Origin: Kitasatospora sp. GP82
GTDB taxonomy: Bacteria; Actinomycetota; Actinomycetes; Streptomycetales; Streptomycetaceae
Assembly: GCF_029892105.1 (NCBI RefSeq)
Contig: NZ_JARZAJ010000008.1
Coordinates: 124,001 to 188,000 of the forward strand
Length of the DNA stretch: 64,000 bases
Direction of reading: 5' to 3'
Below are positions 17,691 to 25,551 of this stretch, piece by piece. How positions within the stretch are numbered: position 1 is the first letter of the stretch; every line of letters starts with the position of its first letter. Under the pieces are notes generated by a model. That model worked only from the letters and a program-made list of their open reading frames with translations. It was not told where the DNA came from and searched no databases. Made by a program: the position numbers and the translations under genes.

Positions 17691-18149
17691 TCAGCCGGTG
17701 GCACGGCGGTGCACCCGCAGGGCGTAGAGCATGCAGCCCACCGCGAACGGCGCCTCCAGGAACACGGCGGTGAGCAGGGACATCGGCAGGTAGTCCGAGG
17801 GTGCGGTGGTGATGTCGAACCAGGCGTCGGCGACCATGAAGACGGCCAGTCCGGCGGCGGCCAGCGCCACCCGCGAGTCGGCGCGCAGGGCGAGCCGGGC
17901 GGCCAGCACCATCGTGGCGGTCAGCAGGGTGTTGAACCCGACCCAGAGCACCCGCCGGTCGGGCTCCGCGTAGAAGCCGACCATCACCGTCCAGATCGCG
18001 ACCACCGAGGCGGAGGCCGCGAAGACATAGCCGGCCATCGGACGGCGAAACCGGCCTCCGGCGGAACCGGCTCCCGCCGGCCCGTCACCGGTCGGCACGG
18101 GGAGCAGCGCCACATTGGCCGGGACGCCACCGGCTTGAACCTTGGTCAT
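17691..18149 (-). CDS. Four-helix membrane protein, unknown function
   Basis: A 152-residue protein with hydrophobic segments at about 40-60, 68-90, 95-115 and 122-145; the first 35 residues are Gly/Pro/Ala rich. No named domain is recognised. It is the first gene of the minus-strand MMPL operon (39 bases before the MMPL start), so it may help or modulate that exporter. ATG at 18149 is the first start with a normal N-terminus; the 120 bases between it and the divergent kinase gene hold the promoters of both units. Confidence 0.65.
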   Translation of the reverse strand: MTKVQAGGVPANVALLPVPTGDGPAGAGSAGGRFRRPMAGYVFAASASVVAIWTVMVGFYAEPDRRVLWVGFNTLLTATMVLAARLALRADSRVALAAAGLAVFMVADAWFDITTAPSDYLPMSLLTAVFLEAPFAVGCMLYALRVHRRATG

Positions 18150-18269
18150 GAGTACAGCGTTCCGGCAGGATGGGCCGCGGGCCTCGGGCGACCGGCCGGA
18201 CCTGGTGGCCCGAAGGACCGGATCCGGCGGCCTGAAGGAGGAGATCACTCCTCCCACCGGGGGAGGATC

Positions 18270-19547
18270 ATGCCGAGCAGCGTTCGCCGTACAGTCGCAG
18301 GTGTGGTGCGGGAGTGGACGAGACGCCTCTTCGGCCGCCGGTTCGGGCCGATGCGGCTCGCCCTGGTGGCCTTCGGGCTTGGCTATCTGCTGCTGCTGCG
18401 GCAACCCGCCCAGCTCGGTGCGATGGACTGGTTCGTCGGCCTCGGAGTTCTGGGACTCTCCTCGCTGGGCGGCTTCCGGCCGTTACCCGTGGCGCTCGGC
18501 CAGGCCGTGATGCTCGCGCTGGCGGAGCTGTACGCGCCCGCGGTGATGGTCGAGGTCAAGGTCGGGGCGAGTGCTGCGCTGTTCGAACTCGCGGTACGAC
18601 GGTGGGGGCGGCCCACGCTGGTGGTGGGATGCGCGGTGATGGCCGCTCAGCTGGTGGGCTCGCGCTTCGTACCGGCGGAGGTCGGGCCCGCGCTCTACCG
18701 GGCGGCGGTGATCGTCTGCGTACCCGTCCTGCTCGCCGGGTACATCCGCTCGGCCGAGCTGGCCGCGCGGACGGCCCACGAGCGGGCCAGGGAGGCCGAG
18801 CACAGCCGCGATCTGGCCGAGTGGGGGGCCAGGATGGGGGAACGCGCGGCGATCGCCCGGGAGCTGCACGACATGGTGGCGCACCATCTCGCCTCCACCG
18901 TGCTGCGGGTCGGCGTGGCCCGGCATGTGCTGCCCCGCACCGACCAGCGGCTGGCCGAGGTGCTGGACGACGTCCACGCCAGCGCGACCACCGCGCTCAC
19001 CGACCTGCGGCGGCTGCTGGCCGCGCTGCGCGACCCCGTCGCCCCGGACTCGTTGCCGCAGCACCTGGCACCGCTGCTCGCCGAGACCACGGCACTGCCC
19101 GCCGCCGTCCAGGGCGTGGTCGAGCAGTCCCGGCAGGCCGGACTGAGCGTCGACGCCGAGATCGGCCCCGAGATCGCGGAGCTGGACGCGATCCGCAGCC
19201 TGACCGTGCTGCGGCTGGTCCAGGAGGGCCTGGCCAATGTGACCAAGCACGCCGGGCAGTACGCCAGGGTAAGGCTGCGGGTGGGCATGGAGGACGGGGC
19301 TCTGCACCTGGATCTGGCGAACGATCTGCCGCGCGGGCCGGGCGGGTTGCGCGGATTCGGCCTGCCGGAGGGCGAAGGGAGCGGCTACGGGCTGCTCGGG
19401 ATGAGAGAACGGGTCGCCCTGGTCGGTGGCACCATCGACGCGGGGAAGACCCCCGAGGGCTGGCGGCTCACGGCGGACCTGCCGGCCGCCGACGCCTACG
19501 CCAGCGGAGACGGCAGCGGCAACGGTAGTGGACCGGACAGGAGTTGA
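18270..19547 (+). CDS. Two-component sensor histidine kinase (NarL/DesK type)
   Basis: Membrane histidine kinase of 425 residues. Five or so membrane helices occupy about residues 30-160. The dimerisation domain carries the phospho-acceptor in ARELHDMVAHHLAS near 200-213, and the ATPase domain ends with GSGYGLLGMRERVALVGG. ATG at 18270 follows GGGAGG at short spacing; a GTG at 18303 is a possible alternative. It overlaps the response regulator region by four bases at the stop, showing co-transcription. It diverges from the MMPL operon, which it might control, but this is only inference. Confidence 0.9.
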   Translation: MPSSVRRTVAGVVREWTRRLFGRRFGPMRLALVAFGLGYLLLLRQPAQLGAMDWFVGLGVLGLSSLGGFRPLPVALGQAVMLALAELYAPAVMVEVKVGASAALFELAVRRWGRPTLVVGCAVMAAQLVGSRFVPAEVGPALYRAAVIVCVPVLLAGYIRSAELAARTAHERAREAEHSRDLAEWGARMGERAAIARELHDMVAHHLASTVLRVGVARHVLPRTDQRLAEVLDDVHASATTALTDLRRLLAALRDPVAPDSLPQHLAPLLAETTALPAAVQGVVEQSRQAGLSVDAEIGPEIAELDAIRSLTVLRLVQEGLANVTKHAGQYARVRLRVGMEDGALHLDLANDLPRGPGGLRGFGLPEGEGSGYGLLGMRERVALVGGTIDAGKTPEGWRLTADLPAADAYASGDGSGNGSGPDRS

Positions 19548-19549
19548 CC

Positions 19550-20200
19550 GTGATCAGTGTGCTCATCGCCGACGACCAGCAGCTGGTCAGGGCGGGCGTA
19601 CGGATGCTCTGCGAATCGACGGACGACATCACGGTGGCCGGGGAGGCGGTCAACGGCGCGGAGGCACTGCGGCTGGCCGAGCGCCTGCAGCCCGACGTCA
19701 TCCTGATGGACCTTCATATGCCCGGGATGGACGGTACGGCGGCGACCCGGCAGATCCTCGCGATCCGGCCCTCCGCCCGGGTGGTGGTGCTCACGACGTT
19801 CGACGACGACGATCGGCTGTACCCCGCGCTGAGTGCGGGCGCGTGCGGCTTCCTCGCCAAGGACGTGTCACCGGCCTCGGTGCTCGATGCGATCCGGCGG
19901 GCGGCGGCCGGAGAGAGCCCGTACAGCCCGAGCGTGCTGCACCGGGTGGTGGCGAGGGCCTCGTCCGCGTGGACGGGGGAGGGGGACCGGCGGCGGGAGA
20001 CGGTGCACTTCACCGGGCGTGAGCAGGAGGTGCTGCGGCTGGTGGCGGCCGGGCTGTCCAACACCGAGATCGCCGAGCGGATGCATGTGGGGGTGACGAC
20101 GGTGAAGACGCATGTGTCGAACCTGATGACGAAGACGGACAGCCCGAACCGGGTACGGCTGGCGGTGCTCGCGATCCAGCAGGGGCTGGCGGAGGGCTGA
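19550..20200 (+). CDS. LuxR/NarL-type response regulator
   Basis: DNA-binding regulator of 216 residues. The receiver domain (about 1-120) has acidic DD near residues 8-9, the phospho-Asp in VILMDLHMPGMDG near 54, and Lys in FLAKDVSPAS near 104. The C-terminal GerE-type HTH is FTGREQEVLRLVAAG...VKTHVSNLM. GTG at 19550 is six bases from AGGAG; a TTG at 19544 overlaps the kinase stop and would abut the ribosome site. It pairs with the kinase gene upstream. Confidence 0.92.
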   Translation: MISVLIADDQQLVRAGVRMLCESTDDITVAGEAVNGAEALRLAERLQPDVILMDLHMPGMDGTAATRQILAIRPSARVVVLTTFDDDDRLYPALSAGACGFLAKDVSPASVLDAIRRAAAGESPYSPSVLHRVVARASSAWTGEGDRRRETVHFTGREQEVLRLVAAGLSNTEIAERMHVGVTTVKTHVSNLMTKTDSPNRVRLAVLAIQQGLAEG

Positions 20201-20242
20201 GGCGGCGCCTTCCGGCAGGTTCTCGGCCATGTGACTGCCCCG

Positions 20243-20281
20243 GGGGCGCGGGGCGCTGCGTATTTTTTAGGGGCGCGGGGC
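20243..20281. repeat. Two copies of the GGGGCGCGGGGC intergenic element
   Basis: The 12-mer GGGGCGCGGGGC occurs at 20243-20254 and 20270-20281, separated by a short T-rich tract. The same 12-mer is at 34474-34485 and an 11-base form at 6027-6037, always between genes, so it looks like a recurrent intergenic/terminator element of this genome. The rest of 20201-20393 also has several GTTGCA copies (20328, 20346, 20363) and no gene. Confidence 0.5.
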
Positions 20282-20393
20282 TCTGCTTGATCAACTGCGT
20301 GCGCGAACAACCACCCACTGCCTGACGGTTGCAAGGAACCCGAATGTTGCACCCCCGAGGTGGTTGCATGGTTGCGCCCGCGGGTCCTCCTGC

Positions 20394-21029
20394 TCAGTGG
20401 GGCAGGGTGGCCAGGGCTGTGGGGATGGGAGTGGGCCCGGTGCTGACCACGAAGGTCCGGTGGTGGGTGGCGGGTTGGCCGATCGTGTCGACCACGACGG
20501 CGGCCAGGTCGGCCCGGGGGAGGGTGCCCTCGCCGATGCTTCCGATCTCGACCCGGCCCGTTCCCGCGGTGTCCGTCAGCCAGGGCGGCCGGATCACCGT
20601 CCAGGTGAGCGCGGAGCGGGCCAGGTGGGCGTCGGCGTCCCGCTTGGCGAGGCCCACCTCGCGCAATGCGCCGGGGAGTTGGCCGATGTCGTCCACTCCG
20701 GCCATGGAGACCTGGATCCAGCGGCGGACCCCGGCCCGCTGGGCGGCGTCGATCGCGGCGATGACGCCGTCCCGGTCGATGGCCTTGGCGTGCAGGACGT
20801 TGCGGGCGGCCGCCGCGTTCACCACCACGTCGGTGCCGGTGAAGGCCCGCTCCAGGAGGTCGGCGGGGGCGGTCACGTCGATCACCGCCGGTTCGGCTCC
20901 CGCAGCCTTCAGCCGGGCGCAGGGGCCGGCCGTGCGGGCAGCTCCGCAGGGGCGGATTCCCTGCACGACCAGGAGGTTGACGATCCGGATGCCGGTGGCT
21001 CCCCCGGCGCCGAGCACAGTGATGCGCAT
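20394..21029 (-). CDS. NAD(P)-binding NmrA/atypical SDR protein
   Basis: A 211-residue Rossmann-fold protein. The nucleotide-binding motif is at the N-terminus (VLGAGGATGIRIV, residues 4-16), the central strand reads DVVVNAAAARN, and RWIQVSMAGVDD and WTVIRPPWLTD are typical of the NAD(P)H-binding SDR-a5/NmrA group. These act as reductases or redox-sensing proteins; which one cannot be told. ATG at 21029 has GAGGAAG upstream. It follows the CrtI-like gene on the same strand after 170 bases and may mark the left edge of the cluster. Confidence 0.82.
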   Translation of the reverse strand: MRITVLGAGGATGIRIVNLLVVQGIRPCGAARTAGPCARLKAAGAEPAVIDVTAPADLLERAFTGTDVVVNAAAARNVLHAKAIDRDGVIAAIDAAQRAGVRRWIQVSMAGVDDIGQLPGALREVGLAKRDADAHLARSALTWTVIRPPWLTDTAGTGRVEIGSIGEGTLPRADLAAVVVDTIGQPATHHRTFVVSTGPTPIPTALATLPH

Positions 21030-21198
21030 GGAGACTTCCTCGCACTCGCGACAGAAGGGACTCTCTAATTCTAGGAGTTGGAACATTCGAGTAGCAACTA
21101 TCCTGCAATTCCTTCTCGTTGGAGGGAGGGGAAAAATGCGCTGGCCCTGCCGCCCGCTGGGTGCGGAGGCAGGGCCCGGATTCGCCGAGGGGCGCCGT

Positions 21199-22833
21199 TC
21201 AGCGGGAGAAGGCGAGTGCGTCCCAGTCGGCCGGCCGGTCCGGCAGTCGCGCGGGGTCGCCGAGGACCCGGCCGGAGTGCACCTGGTGCACCAGCCGCTC
21301 CCCGTTGATCTGCGCCGCGCAGGCGATACCGCTCACCGCGGCGCCGGTGATCCCGGTCCCGTAGCGGGTGTTGGTGCCCACCACGTGCAGGCCCTCGATG
21401 AAGGTGCGGGTGGGGGGTCTGCTGCCGGGCCCGCCCCACTCGGCGAGTCCGAAGGGTGTGCCGCCGGTCGAGCGGGTGTAGCGCTTCTGGGTCAGCGGGG
21501 TCGCCGTCTCCAGGTGGGTGATCCGGCTGCGGAACGGCCCCATCGCCTCCTCGGCGGCATCCAGTACGGCTTCGGTGAACCGCTTCTTCTCGGCCAGGTA
21601 CGCCTCCTGGCGGCGGTAGCTTCCCTCCCGGGAAGGACCGTCCGCCACGCCCCAGCGGGCGGTGCCGGGCGGGCAGAGCGTCATCAGCTGGAAGTTGCTG
21701 TGGCCGGGTGGGCAGACCTGGCGCGAGTGCGGGTCCTTGAGCGAGGCGTACGAGGCGAAGACGAACGGGACGGGGTAGAGCTCGTCCGCGGCCAACTGCC
21801 GGTAGTACGAGGTGATGTCGTCGCCCCGGTACCACCAGAGGTTGGCGTTGGGGCGGTCGGACAGGCCGGTGTCCAGCGCGACGTACACGGTGGCGAAGGG
21901 CAGGGCCATCACCGAGTCCCGGGTCTTGGCGACCAGCTTGCGCGGAAAGTGTTCGGCGCCCACCAGTTCGAGGACGGTGCGGCGGTAGTCGGCGTTGGAG
22001 ACCACCAGTTCGCTCGGGACCGTCGAGCCGTCCGCGAGTCCGACCCCGGTGACCCGTCGGCCGTCCACCAGGATGCGCTCCACCCGGCTGCGGGTGCGCA
22101 GTTCGCCGCCGTACGCCCGGATCACCTCCAGCAGTGAGCCGGCCAGCTGCTGGCCGCCGCCCTTGAGGTAGTAGGCGCCCCTGAGGTAGTGGTCGGTCAT
22201 GGTGGCGTGCGTGGCGACGGGGGCCTGCTCGGGGCCGAGGCCGTAGTTGGGCGAGAGCGCGGCGAGCGCGGTGCGGGCGGGGGCGGAGAGGCCGAAGTGG
22301 TCGAAGAGTTCGCCCAGGAGCCGCTGGCCCCAGGAGACGGTGTGCGGGGAGCGTTCGGGCAGTTCGGCCATCGGGATGTCGGCGGCGGCGGTGATCGCGT
22401 CCCGGCGCTCCCGGCCGAGGCCGGTGATGACCTCCAGGGCCCCGGTGATGCCCGCCGCGTCCCGGGGCAGCGCGGCGACGAGCCGCCTGCGGTATTCCTC
22501 CGGGTCGGCGGGTACGTCCACGGTGACGCCGGGCAGCGCGATCCGGTCGAAGCCGTCCTGGTCCATCGGCAGGAAGTCCAGCCGTTCGCGCAGGCCCAGG
22601 CCGCCGAGGACGGCCGGGAGCAGCCCGTCGGGTCCGCAGTCGCCGAGGTAGTGCAGGCCCACGTCGAACTCGTAGGCGCGCCGCCGCCGGAAGACATGGG
22701 AGTTGCCGCCGGCCACCGGGGCCTGTTCGAGCACCAGGACCCGCCGCCCGGCAACGGCCAGATAGGCCGCGCACACCAGTCCGCCCACGCCGGAGCCGAT
22801 GACCACGGCATCCCAGCGGTCTTCTCCCGCCAT
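21199..22833 (-). CDS. CrtI-like FAD-dependent oxidoreductase/isomerase
   Basis: Flavoprotein of 544 residues of the phytoene desaturase/carotenoid isomerase family. The FAD motif VVIGSGVGGLVCAAYLA is at about 10-26 with the acidic end at VLVLEQAPVAGG, and the C-terminal FAD signature reads HVVGTNTRYGTGITGA near 500. No carotenoid genes lie nearby, while homologues in polyene and cinnamoyl-lipid clusters isomerise or oxidise polyketide double bonds; that role is inferred here. It follows the malonyltransferase after 48 bases on the same strand. ATG at 22833 has AGGGGGA upstream; an upstream in-frame ATG (22866) lacks one. Confidence 0.87.
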   Translation of the reverse strand: MAGEDRWDAVVIGSGVGGLVCAAYLAVAGRRVLVLEQAPVAGGNSHVFRRRRAYEFDVGLHYLGDCGPDGLLPAVLGGLGLRERLDFLPMDQDGFDRIALPGVTVDVPADPEEYRRRLVAALPRDAAGITGALEVITGLGRERRDAITAAADIPMAELPERSPHTVSWGQRLLGELFDHFGLSAPARTALAALSPNYGLGPEQAPVATHATMTDHYLRGAYYLKGGGQQLAGSLLEVIRAYGGELRTRSRVERILVDGRRVTGVGLADGSTVPSELVVSNADYRRTVLELVGAEHFPRKLVAKTRDSVMALPFATVYVALDTGLSDRPNANLWWYRGDDITSYYRQLAADELYPVPFVFASYASLKDPHSRQVCPPGHSNFQLMTLCPPGTARWGVADGPSREGSYRRQEAYLAEKKRFTEAVLDAAEEAMGPFRSRITHLETATPLTQKRYTRSTGGTPFGLAEWGGPGSRPPTRTFIEGLHVVGTNTRYGTGITGAAVSGIACAAQINGERLVHQVHSGRVLGDPARLPDRPADWDALAFSR

Positions 22834-22881
22834 CGACGATTTCCCCCTGCTCAATTCGGAATTCAATGGGACGAATCGCGG

Positions 22882-23838
22882 TCAGGCCGGCAGCAATGCG
22901 AGTTTCGAGGGCTCGCTGATGGAGAGCCTGGGGACTGCGGGGGCGATCGCCTTGGCCATCCCGCCGAGCGCTCGGCCGGGGCCGATCTCGACCAGCAGGT
23001 CGCAGCCGAGTTCGCCGACCAGCGTGCGCACCGAGTCGGTCCACCGCACCGGGCTCACCATCTGCTGCTTCAGCAGCTCGGGCCAGGGCGCCAGGTTCCA
23101 GTACGGGCGGCCGTCCACATTGGCCACCACCGGGACGCGGCCCGAGCCGAAGCGTACGGAGTCCACCACCCGGCCGAAGGCGGGCAGTGCGGTGAGCATC
23201 AGCGGGGTGTGGAAGGCGCCGTCCACGGTGAGCGGCTGGACGCGCAGGGCGCCGAGCCGTTCGGCGGCCTCGGCACAGCGGGCCACGCCCTCCGGGTCGC
23301 CGGAGAGTACCGCCTGCTGCGGAGAGTTGAGGTTGGCCACCCACACCCTGGCGCCCTCGGCGCGCAGTTCGGCGGCGGCCTGCTCCAATCGGCCCAGGTC
23401 CAGGCCGAGTACGGCACTCATGGTGCCGGGTGTGCCGGCGCAGGCGCCGCGCATCGCCCGGCCGCGCGCGGCGACCAGGCGGACCGCGTCGTCGAAGCCG
23501 ATCACCCCTGCGGCGGCCAGCGCGGTGTACTCGCCCAGGCTGTGCCCGGCGCAGGCGGTCGGGGTGAGCACGGCGGGGATCTCCTCGCGCAGCTCGCCGA
23601 GGATCACCCACTCCAGGACGAAGGTGGCCAACTGGGCGTTGTCGGTGCGGCGCAGGGTCTCCTCGTCCGCGTCCAGGAGCAGCGCGGCGACGTCCTGCCC
23701 GCTGATCTCGCTCGCCCGCTCCACCGCCGCCCAGCCGGGACGGTCGGCCCAGGGGCGTCCCATACCGGGTCGCTGGGAGCCCTGGCCGGGGAACATCAGG
23801 GCCAGTCTCGGTGCACTGCTCGTCGGTGTGCTGCTCAT
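22882..23838 (-). CDS. Malonyl-CoA:ACP malonyltransferase of the PKS cluster
   Basis: FabD-type acyltransferase of 318 residues that loads malonyl units on the cluster ACP. The N-terminal FPGQGSQ is at 16-22, the active-site Ser is S100 in GHSLGEY, and the catalytic His is H210 in GAFHTPLM. The Arg normally found around position 117-130 is present (LVAARGRAM). Having a dedicated malonyltransferase is unusual for type II PKS, which mostly borrow the fatty-acid enzyme, and supports use of malonyl extender units here. It is divergent from the ACP-KS operon over a 221-base promoter region. Confidence 0.93.
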   Translation of the reverse strand: MSSTPTSSAPRLALMFPGQGSQRPGMGRPWADRPGWAAVERASEISGQDVAALLLDADEETLRRTDNAQLATFVLEWVILGELREEIPAVLTPTACAGHSLGEYTALAAAGVIGFDDAVRLVAARGRAMRGACAGTPGTMSAVLGLDLGRLEQAAAELRAEGARVWVANLNSPQQAVLSGDPEGVARCAEAAERLGALRVQPLTVDGAFHTPLMLTALPAFGRVVDSVRFGSGRVPVVANVDGRPYWNLAPWPELLKQQMVSPVRWTDSVRTLVGELGCDLLVEIGPGRALGGMAKAIAPAVPRLSISEPSKLALLPA

Positions 23839-24019
23839 CCCACTGTCTCCCCGTTCGATGTCCGACGCACAACCTCCGAGAAATTGTGCGAGACCTTATT
23901 GAAAGCCGGATCGAATCCCGATAAAAGCATGTCACTTTCGGTCCCCCCGGTGCCTCTTTGGTGCAGACGTCCTTGTCGGGCCGGTAATGCCACTCGTACG
24001 TTTCGTTGTGTTCCGTCGC

Positions 24020-24043
24020 CGAAATCATCGAAATCATCGAATC
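24020..24043 (+). repeat. 9-bp direct repeat upstream of the ACP gene
   Basis: CGAAATCAT occurs twice in tandem (24020-24028, 24029-24037), followed by the partial copy CGAATC. It lies 17-40 bases before the ACP ATG, in the divergent promoter region 23839-24059. Direct heptamer-like repeats of this kind can be activator sites (SARPs bind direct repeats), but the position close to the start codon also fits a leader element. Confidence 0.6.
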
Positions 24044-24059
24044 GCGAGAGGGAATGAGA

Positions 24060-24335
24060 ATGACCCAGCAGACCGTCGAGCAGGACATCGACTACCGCGA
24101 GCAGGTCGGCGCGATCGTCATCGAGGAACTTGAGCTGGAGCCCGACGAGTTGACCGACACCGGCCACTTCATCGAGGACTACGACAGCGACTCGCTCTCG
24201 CTCATCACCGTCGTCGCCCGCATCGAGCGCGAGCTCAAGGTGACCATCCCCAAGACCGACCTCGGCGAGCTGGTCAACCTGAAGCTGCTGGTCGAGGCCG
24301 TCGCCAAGTACGCGGGGGAGCGTACGGATGGCTGA
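24060..24335 (+). CDS. Acyl carrier protein
   Basis: Carrier protein of 91 residues. The phosphopantetheine Ser is S45 in DYDSDSLSLITVV, with helix II following; the sequence is acidic as usual. It would carry the growing chain for the KS-CLF pair. ATG at 24060 is preceded by GAGAGGG about eight bases away; an ATG at 24054 abuts the ribosome site. The 3' end overlaps the KS-alpha start by eight bases, so the genes are translationally coupled and form ACP-KS-CLF-MaoC-MaoC. Confidence 0.93.
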   Translation: MTQQTVEQDIDYREQVGAIVIEELELEPDELTDTGHFIEDYDSDSLSLITVVARIERELKVTIPKTDLGELVNLKLLVEAVAKYAGERTDG

Positions 24336-25551
24336 GCAGCCGCACCGTCGGGTCGTCATCACAGGACTCGGCGCGGTCAGTCCGGTCGGTATCGGGGCGG
24401 ACGTCTTCGCCTCGGCCGTCCGGGAGGGGCGCAACGGCACCTCGGAGATCCGCAGCTTCGACGCGAGCGCGTTCCCGAGCCGCCGGGCCGGCGAGGTGCA
24501 CGACTTCGAGCCGTCCGAGCTCCTGCACAATCTGGACCTGCGGCACTGGGGCCGCAGTGGCTTGCTGGCCGCGGCGGCGGCCCGGCTCGCACTCCAGGAC
24601 TCCGATCTGGACCCGGAGTTGCTCTCGCGCAGCCGGGCAGGATCCATTATGGGCACCACCAGCGGTGAGTCGGCGGTGCTCCAGGAACTGGCCGGCCAGT
24701 GGATCGGCGAGGGCCTGAAGAGCATCGAGCCCCGGCTGGTCAGACAGGCGCCGGCCAGCCAGATCGCCAACGCGGTCAACAGTGAACTGGGCCTCACCGG
24801 CGATGCCCAGACCATTCCGACCGCCTGTTCGGCGAGCAACTACGCGCTCGGGTACGCGTACGACATGGTGCGCAGCGGCGAGGCCGAGTTCATGGTGGCC
24901 GGGGGAGCGGATGCGGTGAACCGGCTGACCCATGCCGGGTTCTACGCGCTCGGGGCGATGGCGGAGGATCTGCCCCGACCGTTCGACGCCAACCGCACCG
25001 GCATCCTGACCGGTGAGGGCGGCGCCGCGCTGCTGCTGGAACCGCTGGAGCACGCGCGGGCCCGAGGGGCCAGGATCTACGCCGAGGTGCTGGGCTACGC
25101 GGCCAACTGCGACGCCGAGCACATGGTGCACCCGGACGCGGCGAGTATCGCGGAGTGCATCCGCACGGCCCACCGCAACGCCGGGGTGACGCCCGACCAG
25201 ATCGACTACATCTGTGCCCACGGCACCGGCACACCGACCAACGACGCCACCGAGGTGCAGGCGGTACGGGCGGCATTCGGCGAGAGGATCCCGCCGATCA
25301 GCTCGATCAAGTCGATGCTAGGGCACACCATGGGCGCGGCCAGCGGCTTCGGGGCGATCGCCTGCTGCAAGGCACTTGAGCAGGGCTTCCTGCCGCCGAC
25401 GGCCAATGTGGTGCAGGTCGATCCGGCGTTCGGCCCCGGGGTGGACTGCGTACCGGGACGGGGACGGGACGCGGAGCTGAACATCCTGCAGAACCACGGC
25501 TTCGCCTTCGGCGGCAACAACGTGATCACTATCCTGGGGAGGCTCGGATGA
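24328..25551 (+). CDS. Beta-ketoacyl synthase KS-alpha (type II PKS)
   Basis: Condensing enzyme of 407 residues with an intact catalytic triad: C167 in TACSAS, H298 in CAHGTGTP and H333 in LGHTMGAASG. It catalyses decarboxylative condensation of malonyl-ACP on the growing acyl chain. The N-terminus RRVVITGLGAVSPVG and C-terminus FAFGGNNV are typical of the FabF fold. It is coupled by an ATGA overlap to the next gene, whose product lacks the triad, so the two form a KS/CLF heterodimer. The active-site context TACSASNYALG differs from the DTACSSS of aromatic PKSs and fits the polyene-type (highly reducing) branch by recollection; a tree would be needed to confirm this. Confidence 0.93.
   Translation: MAEQPHRRVVITGLGAVSPVGIGADVFASAVREGRNGTSEIRSFDASAFPSRRAGEVHDFEPSELLHNLDLRHWGRSGLLAAAAARLALQDSDLDPELLSRSRAGSIMGTTSGESAVLQELAGQWIGEGLKSIEPRLVRQAPASQIANAVNSELGLTGDAQTIPTACSASNYALGYAYDMVRSGEAEFMVAGGADAVNRLTHAGFYALGAMAEDLPRPFDANRTGILTGEGGAALLLEPLEHARARGARIYAEVLGYAANCDAEHMVHPDAASIAECIRTAHRNAGVTPDQIDYICAHGTGTPTNDATEVQAVRAAFGERIPPISSIKSMLGHTMGAASGFGAIACCKALEQGFLPPTANVVQVDPAFGPGVDCVPGRGRDAELNILQNHGFAFGGNNVITILGRLG

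Noticed and set aside
21199..22833. Carotenoid biosynthesis locus
   Set aside because: Only one CrtI-like gene is present, with no phytoene synthase, GGPP synthase or cyclase; the neighbours are PKS genes.
21098..24088. 996-residue minus-strand open frame
   Set aside because: Out-of-frame reading of the CrtI-like and malonyltransferase genes on the same strand; Arg/Gly-rich with no domain.
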